Source: Clostridium sp. (GTDB lineage Bacteria; Bacillota; Clostridia; Lachnospirales; Lachnospiraceae). From it: a stretch of 64,000 nt of DNA. Location: assembly GCA_018377235.1 (NCBI GenBank), contig JAGZZT010000014.1, positions 62,001 to 126,000 of the forward strand. The letters run 5' to 3'. The notes beneath the pieces were generated by a model. The model saw nothing but the letters and a program-made list of their open reading frames with translations. It made no database searches and was not told the origin of the DNA. Shown here piece after piece: positions 25,121 to 33,886 of the stretch; the stretch's first letter is position 1, and each line of letters begins with the position of its first letter. The translations under genes were made by a program, and so were the position numbers.

Positions 25121-25149
25121 TTTACAAACGATTCCTTTAATGGTATGCT
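25121..25149 (+). promoter_or_regulatory. Promoter of dat
   Basis: Plus-strand TTTACA (25121-25126) and TATGCT (25144-25149), with a 17-bp spacer. GGAGG lies 8 nt before the start codon. Confidence 0.7.
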
Positions 25150-25181
25150 ATCCATAGATAACACCAGATGGGAGGCAATTT

Positions 25182-26027
25182 ATGAAAAACTTAGGTTATT
25201 ACAACGGAACTTTCGGCCCTCTTGAGGAAATGACCATCCCCATGAACGACAGAGCAGGCTATTTCGGAGACGGCGTGTATGAGGCCACTCTGGCCAGAAA
25301 TGGAAAAATTTTCGCCCTGGAGGATCACTTAAACCGATTCTACAACAGCGCCGGCTTAATCAGAATCCCGGTTCCCTACACCAGACAGGAATTGACCGAT
25401 ATTCTCTACTCTATGCTTGAAAAAATGGATGATTCTGAGATTCTTGTGTACTGGCAGCTGACCCGAGGAACAGCGATCCGAAACCATATCTTCCCTGACG
25501 CTTCTGTAAAACCAAATCTTTGGATCACTATGAAGCCGGGAAAGAACTCCAATCCGGATCGTGCGTTAAAGCTGACAGCCACTGAGGACACTCGTTTCCT
25601 TCACTGCAACATTAAGACTCTGAACCTTCTCCCTAATGTTATGGCAGCGCAGAAGGCTGAGGAAGCAGGCTGCGGAGAATGTATCTTCCACCGCGGTGAC
25701 ATTGTAACTGAGTGTGCCCACAGCAATGTTTCTATTCTGAAGGACGGCGTATTCATTACTCATCCTACTGATCACTACATCCTTCCGGGTATTTCCAGAA
25801 TGCATCTGATTCAGGAGTGCAAGCGTCTGGGTATTCCGGTTGACGAGACTCCCTTTACCATGAAGGAGCTTTATGAGGCTGATGAAATTATTGTATCCAG
25901 TTCTACGAAGTTGATTGTACGGGCCTGCGAGCTGGAAGGAAAACCAGTAGGCGGAAAGGCTCCTGAGCTGTTTAAAAAACTGCAGGATGCATACCTGGAG
26001 CGTTTCCTGAGAGAAACTGCGAACTAA
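25182..26027 (+). CDS. dat: D-amino-acid aminotransferase (PLP fold type IV)
   Basis: Encodes 281 residues. A class IV aminotransferase, with substrate signatures of the D-alanine type: GYYNGTFGPLEEM, DRAGYFGDGVYEA, and the internal-aldimine Lys in NIKTLNLLPNVMA (about residue 147). Later come GIVTEC-type residues (DIVTECAHSNVS), then ILPGISR and SSSTKLIV. It makes D-alanine/D-glutamate from keto acids, relevant to peptidoglycan. A branched-chain or aminodeoxychorismate lyase identity is less likely. Promoter and terminator frame a single-gene unit. Confidence 0.87.
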   Translation: MKNLGYYNGTFGPLEEMTIPMNDRAGYFGDGVYEATLARNGKIFALEDHLNRFYNSAGLIRIPVPYTRQELTDILYSMLEKMDDSEILVYWQLTRGTAIRNHIFPDASVKPNLWITMKPGKNSNPDRALKLTATEDTRFLHCNIKTLNLLPNVMAAQKAEEAGCGECIFHRGDIVTECAHSNVSILKDGVFITHPTDHYILPGISRMHLIQECKRLGIPVDETPFTMKELYEADEIIVSSSTKLIVRACELEGKPVGGKAPELFKKLQDAYLERFLRETAN

Positions 26028-26071
26028 TTTCCTGATACAGCAGAACTGATACCAGCAGCTGATATTATAAA

Positions 26072-26118
26072 AGGACATTTTCCCGTTTGAATCTTCATTC
26101 AGGAAAATGTCCTCTTTT
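26072..26118 (+). terminator. Rho-independent terminator of dat
   Basis: Perfect 12-bp arms AGGACATTTTCC (26072-26083) and GGAAAATGTCCT (26102-26113), then CTTTTTC. The stem sequence recalls that of the terminator at 1075-1119 (AGGAC...GTCCT). Confidence 0.9.
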
Positions 26119-26167
26119 TCTATTTCATGGAAAACTGCATCTTATAACATATGTTTTCTCGTTCGTC

Positions 26168-26992
26168 CTACATCTTTTCGATGATATCGGCGGCGCCGTC
26201 CAGCCATGGAGACTCTACATACTCGACTACGCCCTGATCTACGCTGTCTGCAATTTTCGGATCAATGGGAAGCTGAGCAAGCATGGGAATACCATACTCT
26301 TTAGCCACCTCCTCCGCTTTGCTCTCGCCAAATACAGAGATTCTGCGGCCGCAGTCCGGACAGAGCAGATAGCTCATATTTTCTACCAGACCAATGATCG
26401 GCACATTCATCTTCTTCGCCATATTGACTGCCTTCGCCACAATCATGGAAACCAGATCCTGCGGGGAAGTCACAATAATAATGCCGTCTAAGGGCAGAGA
26501 CTGGAATACTGTAAGGGGTACATCGCCAGTTCCCGGAGGCATATCCACAAACATATAGTCAATATCCTTCCAGAGAGCCTGTCCCCAGAACTGCTTGATT
26601 ACTCCGCCTACAATGGGACCTCTCCAGATAACCGGATCTGTCTCATGCTCTAAAATCAGGTTGGAGGAAAGCATCTGAATTCCTGTCTGGCTCTCGCAGG
26701 GAATCATCAGTTCATCCTCTGTCACGCCTACTGTCTCATGTACGCCAAATGCCTTGGGAATGGACGGGCCTGTGATATCTGCATCCAGAATCCCTACTCT
26801 GTGGTTTCTCGCCCGCATCTTGCATGCCATCAGGGAGGTGACAAGGGATTTTCCCACACCGCCCTTTCCGCTGACTACTCCAATGACCTTTTTAACTGTA
26901 CTCTGCGGGTTTAACGGCTCTAAAAAGCTGGCCGGCTGTCTGCTGGCACAGTCGGCGCTGCAGCTGCCACAGTCATGATTACATTCGCTCAT
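26168..26992 (-). CDS. Mrp/NBP35-family ATP-binding protein
   Basis: Encodes 274 residues from MSECNHDCGSCSADC, with GAGGAG upstream. An N-terminal Cys cluster (C-x3-C-x2-C-x3-C) precedes the deviant Walker A GVVSGKGGVGKS. The C-terminal CPDCGRR motif matches the conserved CxxC of Mrp dimers that bind a bridging [4Fe-4S] cluster. The family acts in iron-sulfur cluster delivery, probably in the cytosol. It is not grouped with isc/suf genes here, but that is common. Confidence 0.9.
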   Translation of the reverse strand: MSECNHDCGSCSADCASRQPASFLEPLNPQSTVKKVIGVVSGKGGVGKSLVTSLMACKMRARNHRVGILDADITGPSIPKAFGVHETVGVTEDELMIPCESQTGIQMLSSNLILEHETDPVIWRGPIVGGVIKQFWGQALWKDIDYMFVDMPPGTGDVPLTVFQSLPLDGIIIVTSPQDLVSMIVAKAVNMAKKMNVPIIGLVENMSYLLCPDCGRRISVFGESKAEEVAKEYGIPMLAQLPIDPKIADSVDQGVVEYVESPWLDGAADIIEKM

Positions 26993-27127
26993 GTTGATTC
27001 TCCTCTCTTTATCCGCTTTATTTTTAAACACACTCCTGCAGTTTTATTCTTAGCAGAAAATCAATTCGATTATACCACGCTGCCAGCTGTTTGTCCCGTT
27101 CTTTTTCCAGTGCATAAAAGGCTTTGG

Positions 27128-27166
27128 AAAACTTTCCAGCGACTTAGGTGGAGCGCAGAAAGTTTT
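27128..27166. terminator. Hairpin terminator with conserved loop
   Basis: Arms AAAACTTTC (27128-27136) and GAAAGTTTT (27158-27166), with loop CAGCGACTTAGGTGGAGCGC. The loop closely matches the one at 24125-24184. It lies 22 bp past the folT stop. Confidence 0.7.
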
Positions 27167-27187
27167 TCTCTCTTTTAATTGCCATTC

Positions 27188-27760
27188 CTATGCCTTCCCC
27201 GGGTTGCCAAATCGCCGGATTGCCCTCACCAGGCCGAAATCTTCCAGCTTTCTAGCTATAATATAGAAAAGAAATGAATCGATGGGCCACATCACCATGT
27301 TTTTCACAAATCTCGGTCCAATAAGGACAGACATTCCTTTTCCATACAGAATGCTCAAGCACCAGGTATTTAACCATACGTTGCAGATTAAGTCTACACA
27401 AAGCGTAACTGCCAGAACTCTGGAAAAGGTAAGGGGTCTTCGGTAAAGGAAGGTTCCGTAAATCAGCGCCGCCAGCATAGTAACCATGGTAAAACCTGGG
27501 AAAAAAGCACCGGTAGGCTTAGCTACGAACTTTACCAGATCCAGAAGACAGCCATAAACCACGCCGAGAACCGGCCCAAACAGATAGTAGACAAACTGAT
27601 TAGCCACGCTTCCGAAGCCAATTTTCAGATATGGCCCAGCCTCGATGGTAAAATATCCCAGTACCACTGATACCGCCATGAACATGGCCGCCGTAGTCAG
27701 AGAACGCACATGCTTGACTTCCTTCCAGGACTGAGCATAGACTTCCGCCAGTTTCTTCAT
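27188..27760 (-). CDS. folT: Folate-family ECF transporter S component
   Basis: Encodes 190 residues, a hydrophobic S component with about six membrane segments. It matches the folate/FolT family in size, in the N-terminal helix (TTAAMFMAVSVVLGYF) and in the GxxNQFVYYLFGPVLGV segment. It captures folate and docks with a shared energising module (EcfA/A'/T), which is not in the window. Expression lies under a THF riboswitch, which agrees with the folate assignment. A translational control hairpin covers its ribosome binding site. Confidence 0.93.
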   Translation of the reverse strand: MKKLAEVYAQSWKEVKHVRSLTTAAMFMAVSVVLGYFTIEAGPYLKIGFGSVANQFVYYLFGPVLGVVYGCLLDLVKFVAKPTGAFFPGFTMVTMLAALIYGTFLYRRPLTFSRVLAVTLCVDLICNVWLNTWCLSILYGKGMSVLIGPRFVKNMVMWPIDSFLFYIIARKLEDFGLVRAIRRFGNPGKA

Positions 27761-27766
27761 AAAAAA

Positions 27767-27807
27767 TACCTCCTTTGCGCAGAATCTCGAACCGCACCAG
27801 GGAGGTA
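27767..27807 (-). promoter_or_regulatory. Expression platform sequestering the folT ribosome binding site
   Basis: Minus-strand TACCTCC (27801-27807) is the exact complement of the Shine-Dalgarno region GGAGGTA (27767-27773), with an intervening CTGGTGCGG...CGCAAA. Pairing would hide the site. Confidence 0.65.
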
Positions 27808-27849
27808 ATTTCGCGCCGTCTTCCGTTTAGCGAAGCGGCATTGTATTCC

Positions 27850-27958
27850 GAGGATGCAGCGGGATGCGGGGAACCGACCGCAAAGAATTCTTTTACATAA
27901 ATTCTTTTTCGTCCGGCTGGCAACTCCCTGTCCAGCCGGCACTTAACGCCTGATCCCC
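27850..27958 (-). ncRNA. Tetrahydrofolate (THF) riboswitch
   Basis: Minus-strand read: GGATCAGGCGTTAAGTGCCG, then the GGGAGTTGCC segment, GGACGAA, and the 3' segment GCGGTCGGTTCCCCGCATCC. These are the conserved GCGUUAAGUG, GUUGCC, CGAA and CGGUUC...GCAUCC elements of the THF riboswitch (Rfam RF01831). The closing helix pairs 27949-27956 with 27852-27860. It lies right after the PAP2 stop, upstream of folT, and is expected to act when folate is abundant. Confidence 0.85.
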
Positions 27959-28512
27959 TACTCTGCTTTCTTGTTGTTTTGTACTTTCAGTATATCACAC
28001 AGACGATACTTTTCAATCCCTTTATTCACAAACCATGCAATAAAAATTCCAAGGGCCGCGCCGCTTAACACATCGGTAGGAAAATGTACAAACAGGTACA
28101 TTCTGGAAAGTCCGATCAAGATGGCAAAGGCAAAAAATGCCGCTCCCCATTTTCTGTCTGCAAAAAAAATACTGGCCGCTGTCTCAAACGCGGCCAGTGT
28201 ATGGCCCGATGGAAAGGAATAATCATGAGGTACAGAAATTAGCAGCGGCACAGCAGTGTCTATCCAGCATGGTCTGGGCCTCATAACCAGATTTTTCAGA
28301 CAGAGATTTCCCACAACCAGACCGCAAAGCAGGGACAAAAGCACTGCCAGCCCTGCTCTGCGAGTTTTGGGAATGAGAAAAAGCGCCGCTCCCAGCAGGA
28401 TGAAAAACCAGCCCTTGTCTCCCAGATGGGTGAGCGCCTCCATCGCCTGATCCAGACCCGGGCTGCGAAATCCCTGAAGCCAGTACAAAATCTCAAACTC
28501 CATATCAAGCAT
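27958..28512 (-). CDS. PAP2-family membrane phosphatase
   Basis: Encodes 184 residues starting at MLDMEF, with TGAGGAG upstream. A PAP2 (type 2 phosphatidic acid phosphatase) fold with the full catalytic set: KNLVMRPRPCW (K-x6-RP), SFPSGHT (PSGH) and SRMYLFVHFPTDVL (SR-x5-H-x3-D). It has about six membrane segments and should dephosphorylate lipid phosphates or undecaprenyl pyrophosphate at the membrane surface. The start overlaps the thioesterase stop (translational coupling). Its 3' end carries the promoter of the folT riboswitch transcript. Confidence 0.92.
   Translation of the reverse strand: MLDMEFEILYWLQGFRSPGLDQAMEALTHLGDKGWFFILLGAALFLIPKTRRAGLAVLLSLLCGLVVGNLCLKNLVMRPRPCWIDTAVPLLISVPHDYSFPSGHTLAAFETAASIFFADRKWGAAFFAFAILIGLSRMYLFVHFPTDVLSGAALGIFIAWFVNKGIEKYRLCDILKVQNNKKAE
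27989..28016 (-). promoter_or_regulatory. Promoter inside the PAP2 gene, driving the THF riboswitch
   Basis: Minus-strand TTGAAA (28011-28016) and TATACT (27989-27994), with a 16-bp spacer. This places the start about 20 bp before the riboswitch. Being within coding sequence, it could also be chance. Confidence 0.5.
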
Positions 28513-28513
28513 T

Positions 28514-28945
28514 TTAACTCTCCTCAGTCTCTTTCTTGAATTCCCGGAAGGCCTTGTCCATCTCAATGTAATTACGTTTCAGAGAAACCGGCTTGCCGTC
28601 TCTGGTCAGGAAACAATGCCTGCTTTCTCCCACGCAGCGCACCTGCCCTGTCCCACAGTCTAAAACTGTGTATTCAATCGTCATCCTGATTCCATTGTAT
28701 TCCTTCAGGTTTGTGATAATCCTTACTGTTTCCCCAAAGCGTGTCATGCTCTTATACTCACAGTGAATGGAAATCACCGGGCTGATTACGCCGGCTTCCT
28801 CCATGGCATCGTAACCCATCCCCATTTGCTCCATCATATGGACACGAGCTTCCTCAAACCAGCGGATATAGTTGGAATGGTGGATAATTCCCATCTGATC
28901 CGTCTCGTAATACTGTGTCTTGTGTTCATAAACTTCATATTTCAT
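28514..28945 (-). CDS. Acyl-CoA thioesterase, hot-dog fold (YbgC type)
   Basis: Encodes 143 residues. The hot-dog signature ETDQMGIIHHSNYIRWFEEAR (about residues 14-35) contains the catalytic Asp of the 4-hydroxybenzoyl-CoA thioesterase family. Such enzymes hydrolyse acyl-CoA. It is upstream of and overlapping with the PAP2 gene, in an apparent two-gene lipid-related operon. Substrate unknown. Confidence 0.88.
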   Translation of the reverse strand: MKYEVYEHKTQYYETDQMGIIHHSNYIRWFEEARVHMMEQMGMGYDAMEEAGVISPVISIHCEYKSMTRFGETVRIITNLKEYNGIRMTIEYTVLDCGTGQVRCVGESRHCFLTRDGKPVSLKRNYIEMDKAFREFKKETEES

Positions 28946-29046
28946 AGCCGCATCTCCTTTCCTAATCGCAGATCCATCGGCTTGTTGTCTCCGCCTGCGT
29001 CAGACTGCTTTTGCAGAAGAGCCTTCTTATTCCTATGTCATAAAGC

Positions 29047-29074
29047 AAAAGTGTGCGCATAGGCGCACACTTTT
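29047..29074. terminator. Rho-independent terminator after HPr
   Basis: Arms AAAAGTGTGCGC (29047-29058) and GCGCACACTTTT (29063-29074), a perfect 12-bp stem with a 4-nt loop, 18 bp past the HPr stop. Confidence 0.85.
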
Positions 29075-29092
29075 ATACCCATATAAATGGAA

Positions 29093-29359
29093 TTATTTCT
29101 CGCCGAGTCCGCTCTCGATAGCTGCGGAGAGAGCCTCCATAGCTGCCTCCTCGTCCTCGCCGTCGCAGATCAGGTTAATCTCTGTTCCGCACTTGATACC
29201 TGCTGCCATGACGTTCAGCACGCTCTTTGCAACGATTCTCTTTTCGCCGCATTCAATAATGACGTCACTTTTGAATTTCATCGCTGCCTGGGATAAAACT
29301 CCCGCTGGTCTTAAGTGCAGACCGGACGGATTCACAACTGTTAATTTCTTAGATAACAT
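29093..29359 (-). CDS. ptsH: HPr phosphocarrier
   Basis: Encodes 88 residues, the usual HPr size. The active-site His15 sits in SGLHLRPAG and the regulatory Ser46 in AKSVLNVMA. It carries phosphate from PEP via enzyme I to sugar EII components; phosphorylation on Ser46 by HPr kinase mediates catabolite control in Firmicutes. The Ser region is KSVLNVMA rather than the common KSIMGVM, so it may be an HPr-like paralogue. Enzyme I is not in the window. Its promoter is near-consensus, consistent with high expression. Confidence 0.9.
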   Translation of the reverse strand: MLSKKLTVVNPSGLHLRPAGVLSQAAMKFKSDVIIECGEKRIVAKSVLNVMAAGIKCGTEINLICDGEDEEAAMEALSAAIESGLGEK

Positions 29360-29422
29360 AAGCTCGTCTCCTCTACTGTTTCGTTTCCTTGGAGTGTCAT
29401 AACTCCTCGTTTGATATAGAAA

Positions 29423-29451
29423 ATTCTATTACAATTTCCCTTTTCTGTCAA
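29423..29451 (-). promoter_or_regulatory. Promoter of ptsH
   Basis: Minus-strand TTGACA (29446-29451) and TAGAAT (29423-29428), with a 17-bp spacer. Confidence 0.8.
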
Positions 29452-29558
29452 GTAAACTTTATTCTGTATTTTTTCTGAAAGCCGCTCTGAAGCCTCTTGT
29501 TTTTTGTGCATTCCGCTCTATTATTTCTGTATTAAAATTTATTTTTTATACGTTTTGC

Positions 29559-32036
29559 CTACCCAATTATCTTCTGAGCGTAGTTGACAGAAGCCATAGC
29601 ATCCCGGCAGTAGGCGTCTGCTCCTATCGATGCCGCGTACTCTTTAGTCAACACAGCTCCTCCTGCCATTATCCTGGCCCATGGCGCCTCTTTTCTCAGG
29701 AGGCAGATAGTTTCCTCCATGCTGGGAACCGTAGTAGTCATAAGAGCGCTGAGTCCCACCAGAGGAGCGTGACGTTTCACAGTCTCCTCCACTATCCTCT
29801 CCGGAGCTGCGTCCCGGCCTAAATCTACCACCTCATAGCTGTAATTCTCCAGGAGTACCTTCACAATATTTTTTCCAATGTCATGGATATCTCCCTTGAC
29901 GGTAGCCAGAATAATGACTCCTTTTTTCTTCTGTGCCTGTCCCTTTCCCTTCATGGTTTCTTTGATTACCTCAAAAGCTGCCTTAGCTGCTTCCGCGCTC
30001 ATTAAAAGCTGAGGCAGAAATACGGTTCCCTGCTCAAATCCTTTTCCCACAGAGTCCAAAGCCGGAATCATACAAAAATTAATTACATCCAGGGCATCGG
30101 CCTCCTTTAAAGCCAGAACCGCCTGTTCTGCTGCCTGCTCCTTCAAACCTCTGATTACGCTCTCTCTGAGAAGTTCCCTGGCGTCCCCAGCTGCCTTTTC
30201 CGGACTCTCCACAGCCTTTTCCGGTGCTGAAAGCGCAGTCTGCAAAGAAGTTTTACCATATCTTCCAATATAATCTGCACAGTTTTCATCAAATGCCGCA
30301 AGAGCCCGGAAACTGTGCAGAGAGCGCATCATAGCCTCAGAATTAGGGTTAATAATCGCCGCATTTAAGCCATTCATCAGAGCCATTGTGAAGAAGGAAG
30401 CGTTGATTATCTCCCTCTGAGGCAATCCGAAAGAAATATTCGACACACCGAGAATAGTCTTTCCTCTCAGCTCTGTCTTTACCCGGCGCACCGCCTCCAG
30501 AGTCGTCAGCGCTCCCTGCGAGTCTGAGCTGATGGTCATACAGAGAGGATCGATAATAATGTCCTTCTTCTGTATTCCATATTCCGCCGCCTTCCGGTAA
30601 ATCCGCTCTGCTACTGCAAGCCGCTCGTCCGCCGTAGCCGGGATTCCATTCTCATCCAGGGTCAGAGCCACCACCACGCCGCCGTATTTCTTCACCAGAG
30701 GGAACACCGTCTCCATACTCTCACTCTTTCCATTTACGGAGTTGACAAGGGGCTTTCCGTTGTAAACCCTGAGCGCCCGCTCCAGGGCTCTGCCGTCTGC
30801 CGTATCAATCTGCAGCGGCAGGTCGATAATACTCTGCAGCTCCCGTACCGCCTCCTCCATCATGGCAGGCTCATCAATTTCCGGAAGTCCCACATTGACA
30901 TCCAGAATCTGGGCGCCGTGCTCCTGCTGGAGCACTCCCTCCCTGAGAATATATTCCATATTGTGAGTCCGCAGCGCTTCCTTAAATTTAGACTTTCCTG
31001 TGGGATTGATACGTTCTCCGATCACTACCGGATCGGATCCGATCTCCACTGCCTGAGCATAGGAAGATACCACAGTTTCTGTCTTTGCTTCCGGAAGCTT
31101 CTGTTTCTTTCCTCTGCATCGTTTTATCAGCCTCTCAATATGGTCCGGCGTAGTCCCGCAGCAGCCTCCAGCTATGGAAACGCCCAGATCTACCAACTCC
31201 TCCATGGCCTCTGCAAACGCTTCCCCGTCAATGTCATAGACTGTTTTTCCGCCCTCGCTTCTGGGAAGCCCTGCATTTGGATTCACAATAACAGGAAGAG
31301 ATGCATATTTTACGTATTCCTTCACGATTTCCTTCATTTCCACCGGTCCCAGGCCGCAGTTGACACCCAGAGCGTCTACTCCCATACCTTCTAACAGAGC
31401 GATGACGGATCGCGCTGTTCCTCCAGTCAGAAGCTTCCCTTTTCCATCGAAAATCACTGTGGCGAAAATGGGAATTCTGTTCTCTCCCTCCAGGCGTCCC
31501 AGACTCTCCAAAGCCTCCTTGGCTCCCAGAACTGCCGCCTTCAGCTCATAGCTGTCACTCATGGTCTCAATAAGAATCAAATCTGCTCCAGCCTGTATTC
31601 CTATCTCTGCCGCTTCCCGGTACATGGCAGCCGCTGTCTCAAACTCCAGATCCCCCATCGGCCTCAGCAGTCTTCCCGTAGGTCCCAGATCCAGAGCAAT
31701 CCAGCCATGTCCCGCTTCCTGTACTGCCTGTCCGGCGTTTGCCACCGCCGCTTCAATTACCTTCTTCAGCGTAAACTCTGCATGATCGTTAAATTTCAGG
31801 CAGTTGGCTCCAAAAGTGTTCGTCTTCACCATGTCACATCCTGCGTTCAGGTAATCCCTGTGAATTTTCACTACCTCTTCCGGGTGAGTGATATTCCACG
31901 TTTCCGGCAGTTCTCCCGCCTTCAGGCCTGCAGCCTGCAGAAGGCTTCCCGTACCTCCGTCAAAATACAGAATTCTCTTTTCAAGCTCCTCTAAAATGGC
32001 AGTTCTTTCTGTTTTCTCCTGTTCCCCTCTGTCCAT
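29559..32036 (-). CDS. metH: Cobalamin-dependent methionine synthase (short form without reactivation domain)
   Basis: Encodes 825 residues with MDRGEQEKTER as start, preceded by GAGG; two upstream in-frame starts lie within the previous gene. Three modules follow in order: the homocysteine/zinc domain (FDGGTGSLLQ; zinc Cys in GVNCGLGP and GGCCGTTPDH), the pterin domain (VIGERINPTGKSKFKEAL) and the cobalamin domain (DIHDIGKNIVKVLL). It methylates homocysteine from methyl-THF. The AdoMet-binding reactivation domain of the longer enzyme is missing and is supplied by the adjacent gene. It forms an operon with metF and that gene. Confidence 0.95.
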   Translation of the reverse strand: MDRGEQEKTERTAILEELEKRILYFDGGTGSLLQAAGLKAGELPETWNITHPEEVVKIHRDYLNAGCDMVKTNTFGANCLKFNDHAEFTLKKVIEAAVANAGQAVQEAGHGWIALDLGPTGRLLRPMGDLEFETAAAMYREAAEIGIQAGADLILIETMSDSYELKAAVLGAKEALESLGRLEGENRIPIFATVIFDGKGKLLTGGTARSVIALLEGMGVDALGVNCGLGPVEMKEIVKEYVKYASLPVIVNPNAGLPRSEGGKTVYDIDGEAFAEAMEELVDLGVSIAGGCCGTTPDHIERLIKRCRGKKQKLPEAKTETVVSSYAQAVEIGSDPVVIGERINPTGKSKFKEALRTHNMEYILREGVLQQEHGAQILDVNVGLPEIDEPAMMEEAVRELQSIIDLPLQIDTADGRALERALRVYNGKPLVNSVNGKSESMETVFPLVKKYGGVVVALTLDENGIPATADERLAVAERIYRKAAEYGIQKKDIIIDPLCMTISSDSQGALTTLEAVRRVKTELRGKTILGVSNISFGLPQREIINASFFTMALMNGLNAAIINPNSEAMMRSLHSFRALAAFDENCADYIGRYGKTSLQTALSAPEKAVESPEKAAGDARELLRESVIRGLKEQAAEQAVLALKEADALDVINFCMIPALDSVGKGFEQGTVFLPQLLMSAEAAKAAFEVIKETMKGKGQAQKKKGVIILATVKGDIHDIGKNIVKVLLENYSYEVVDLGRDAAPERIVEETVKRHAPLVGLSALMTTTVPSMEETICLLRKEAPWARIMAGGAVLTKEYAASIGADAYCRDAMASVNYAQKIIG

Positions 32037-32082
32037 CTCTATTTCCTCGCATTCTCCAAATCTCATTCCTATATCTGCCGTC

Positions 32083-32823
32083 CTATATTTCACGATAAAT
32101 GCAGTCTGTATTTTTGCAGGCCCTGCATTTTGTTTCAGCCGTCCCGGCCTTTGCCCTGGAGCACGCCGTTCCCTCTCTGATTCCGATCACAGCCGTCACA
32201 GATTTAGACGGCATCATGAGGAATCCCTCTGTCAGAGTAATTCCCACTGTCTTCTCAAGCTCCAGTGCTGCTGCAAAGTTCTCCTGGAAAGACAGCGGAA
32301 AATCTCCGTAGCCCGGGCTGAATCTTGGGCAAAGCGCCATTCCCTGTTTCCGGTATTCCTCCTCCAGCCAGCGGTTCTCCAGATTGCAGTAAGACTCTAT
32401 CATGGCAGCTGAAGCGGCCTGCATAACGACGGCCCGGCCCATATCCAGAACACCGTATCTTCGAAGCAGAAAGTCTGCTCCAGCCCCCAGCGTTGCTCCA
32501 AACAGGAGCACAGCGCGGCATCCCTCAAGATTCCTCCCAAGATCCGTGCTTTTTACGCGAAAGCAGGAGAAACGAAGCTCCCCCTCCTCTGTAAGCTGGA
32601 GAGGATATTCCCTGCAAAAAAAGCGGGGCGAAAGTCTTGTGCACAGTTCCTGAATACAGTCCTCCATAAGCTCCATAGCTGCCTTATCCGGCGTATTTCC
32701 CCTGTACCCCAGATAGCGAAATGCCTCTCTCCGGCTGGTCTGCTCTGCAATCATTTTAATGAGTCCGCCATGTTCCTGAAGGCTTCCTTTCACCCTCTCC
32801 GCAGTGCTTCTTTCTTCTGTCAT
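32083..32823 (-). CDS. Stand-alone methionine synthase reactivation-domain protein
   Basis: Encodes 246 residues from MTEERST, with AAGGAG upstream. It contains the AdoMet-binding reactivation domain normally fused to MetH, with the conserved R-x3-GYGDFPL (here RFSPGYGDFPLS) and GFLMMPSKSVTAVIG. The C-terminal CRACKNTDCIYREI is Cys-rich. It should re-methylate oxidised cobalamin on MetH using AdoMet. It lies between metF and metH (46 bp gap), consistent with acting on that short MetH. Confidence 0.88.
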   Translation of the reverse strand: MTEERSTAERVKGSLQEHGGLIKMIAEQTSRREAFRYLGYRGNTPDKAAMELMEDCIQELCTRLSPRFFCREYPLQLTEEGELRFSCFRVKSTDLGRNLEGCRAVLLFGATLGAGADFLLRRYGVLDMGRAVVMQAASAAMIESYCNLENRWLEEEYRKQGMALCPRFSPGYGDFPLSFQENFAAALELEKTVGITLTEGFLMMPSKSVTAVIGIREGTACSRAKAGTAETKCRACKNTDCIYREI

Positions 32824-32876
32824 ATCCGTCTCCTTCTGCATTCCTTAAAATTCCTCAAACCTCTCTCGGCCATTCT

Positions 32877-33734
32877 CTACAGAATTTCAGAAAGACTTGT
32901 CTTAATCTGCTCCGCCACATCCGGCTTATTCATGGAATAAACGTGAATTCCGTTGACATGATTGGCAATCAGGTCAATAATCTGCTCCGTAGCATAGGCG
33001 ATTCCCGCCTGCTTCATAGCCGCCGGATTGTCCCCAAACCGGTCTACAATGGCCTTAAATCTGGCTGGAAGATAGGTTCCTGACATCTGACAGATACGTT
33101 TAATCTGTTTTGCATTAGTCACTGGCATAATTCCTGCAATGACCGGCACCGTAATGCCTCTCTCTCTAATCCGGTAGAGATAATTGTAAAGGATATTGTT
33201 GTCAAAAAACATCTGGGTAGTGACAAACTCACAGCCTGCCTCCACCTTCTCCTTCAGATGCTCAATATCTTCTGTCTTGTTGGCAGACTCCACATGTCCT
33301 TCCGGGTAGCAGGCGGCTCCAATGCAGAAATCCCTGTCAAACTCCCGGATATCCCGGATTAATTCAGAAGCGTACCTGTAGTCGTGGGCCAGGGGACCTC
33401 CCTCCGGAATGTCTCCCCTTAAAGCCAGCACGTTTTCTATTCCATGCTCCTTAAGGCCGCTGAGTACCCTGCGTACCTCTTCTCTGGTAGAGGAAACACA
33501 GGTCAGATGCGCCAGCGCGTTAATCCCCTGCTCCTTGATGCTGGACGCAATGTCCACTGTGTATTTGCTGGTTCCGCCGCCAGCTCCATAAGTAACGCTC
33601 ATAAAGGCTGGCTGAAGCCTGGCAATTTTCAGCGCTGCCTTTTCTACGGAATCATAATTGTCCTGCACCTTGGGCGGAAATACTTCAAAAGAGAGAGTCG
33701 GTTTTTCCTGGGCTAATATGTCTTTAATTTTCAT
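32877..33734 (-). CDS. metF: Methylenetetrahydrofolate reductase
   Basis: Encodes 285 residues. It reduces 5,10-methylene-THF to 5-methyl-THF with FAD, supplying MetH. Signatures are LSFEVFPPK (with the catalytic Glu), SVTYGAGGGT, NVLALRGDIP and ITTQMFFD-type FVTTQMFFDN. Length is typical. First gene of the metF - reactivation - metH operon, 53 bp before the next gene. Folate supply through the nearby folT (27.2 kb) makes functional sense, although the loci are not transcriptionally joined. Confidence 0.96.
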   Translation of the reverse strand: MKIKDILAQEKPTLSFEVFPPKVQDNYDSVEKAALKIARLQPAFMSVTYGAGGGTSKYTVDIASSIKEQGINALAHLTCVSSTREEVRRVLSGLKEHGIENVLALRGDIPEGGPLAHDYRYASELIRDIREFDRDFCIGAACYPEGHVESANKTEDIEHLKEKVEAGCEFVTTQMFFDNNILYNYLYRIRERGITVPVIAGIMPVTNAKQIKRICQMSGTYLPARFKAIVDRFGDNPAAMKQAGIAYATEQIIDLIANHVNGIHVYSMNKPDVAEQIKTSLSEIL

Positions 33735-33886
33735 TTATTAACACCTCCGTCTGAATGCAGACAATTATTGTCTCTGCTTTCAGTATTTTTGATATTTTTC
33801 ATCCAGTATAGCACAGGATTGATAATTTTTCTACAATCATTATTCCTTTTTTTGCATTTATGCTAAAATGAACCTTGGCAGAAAAA

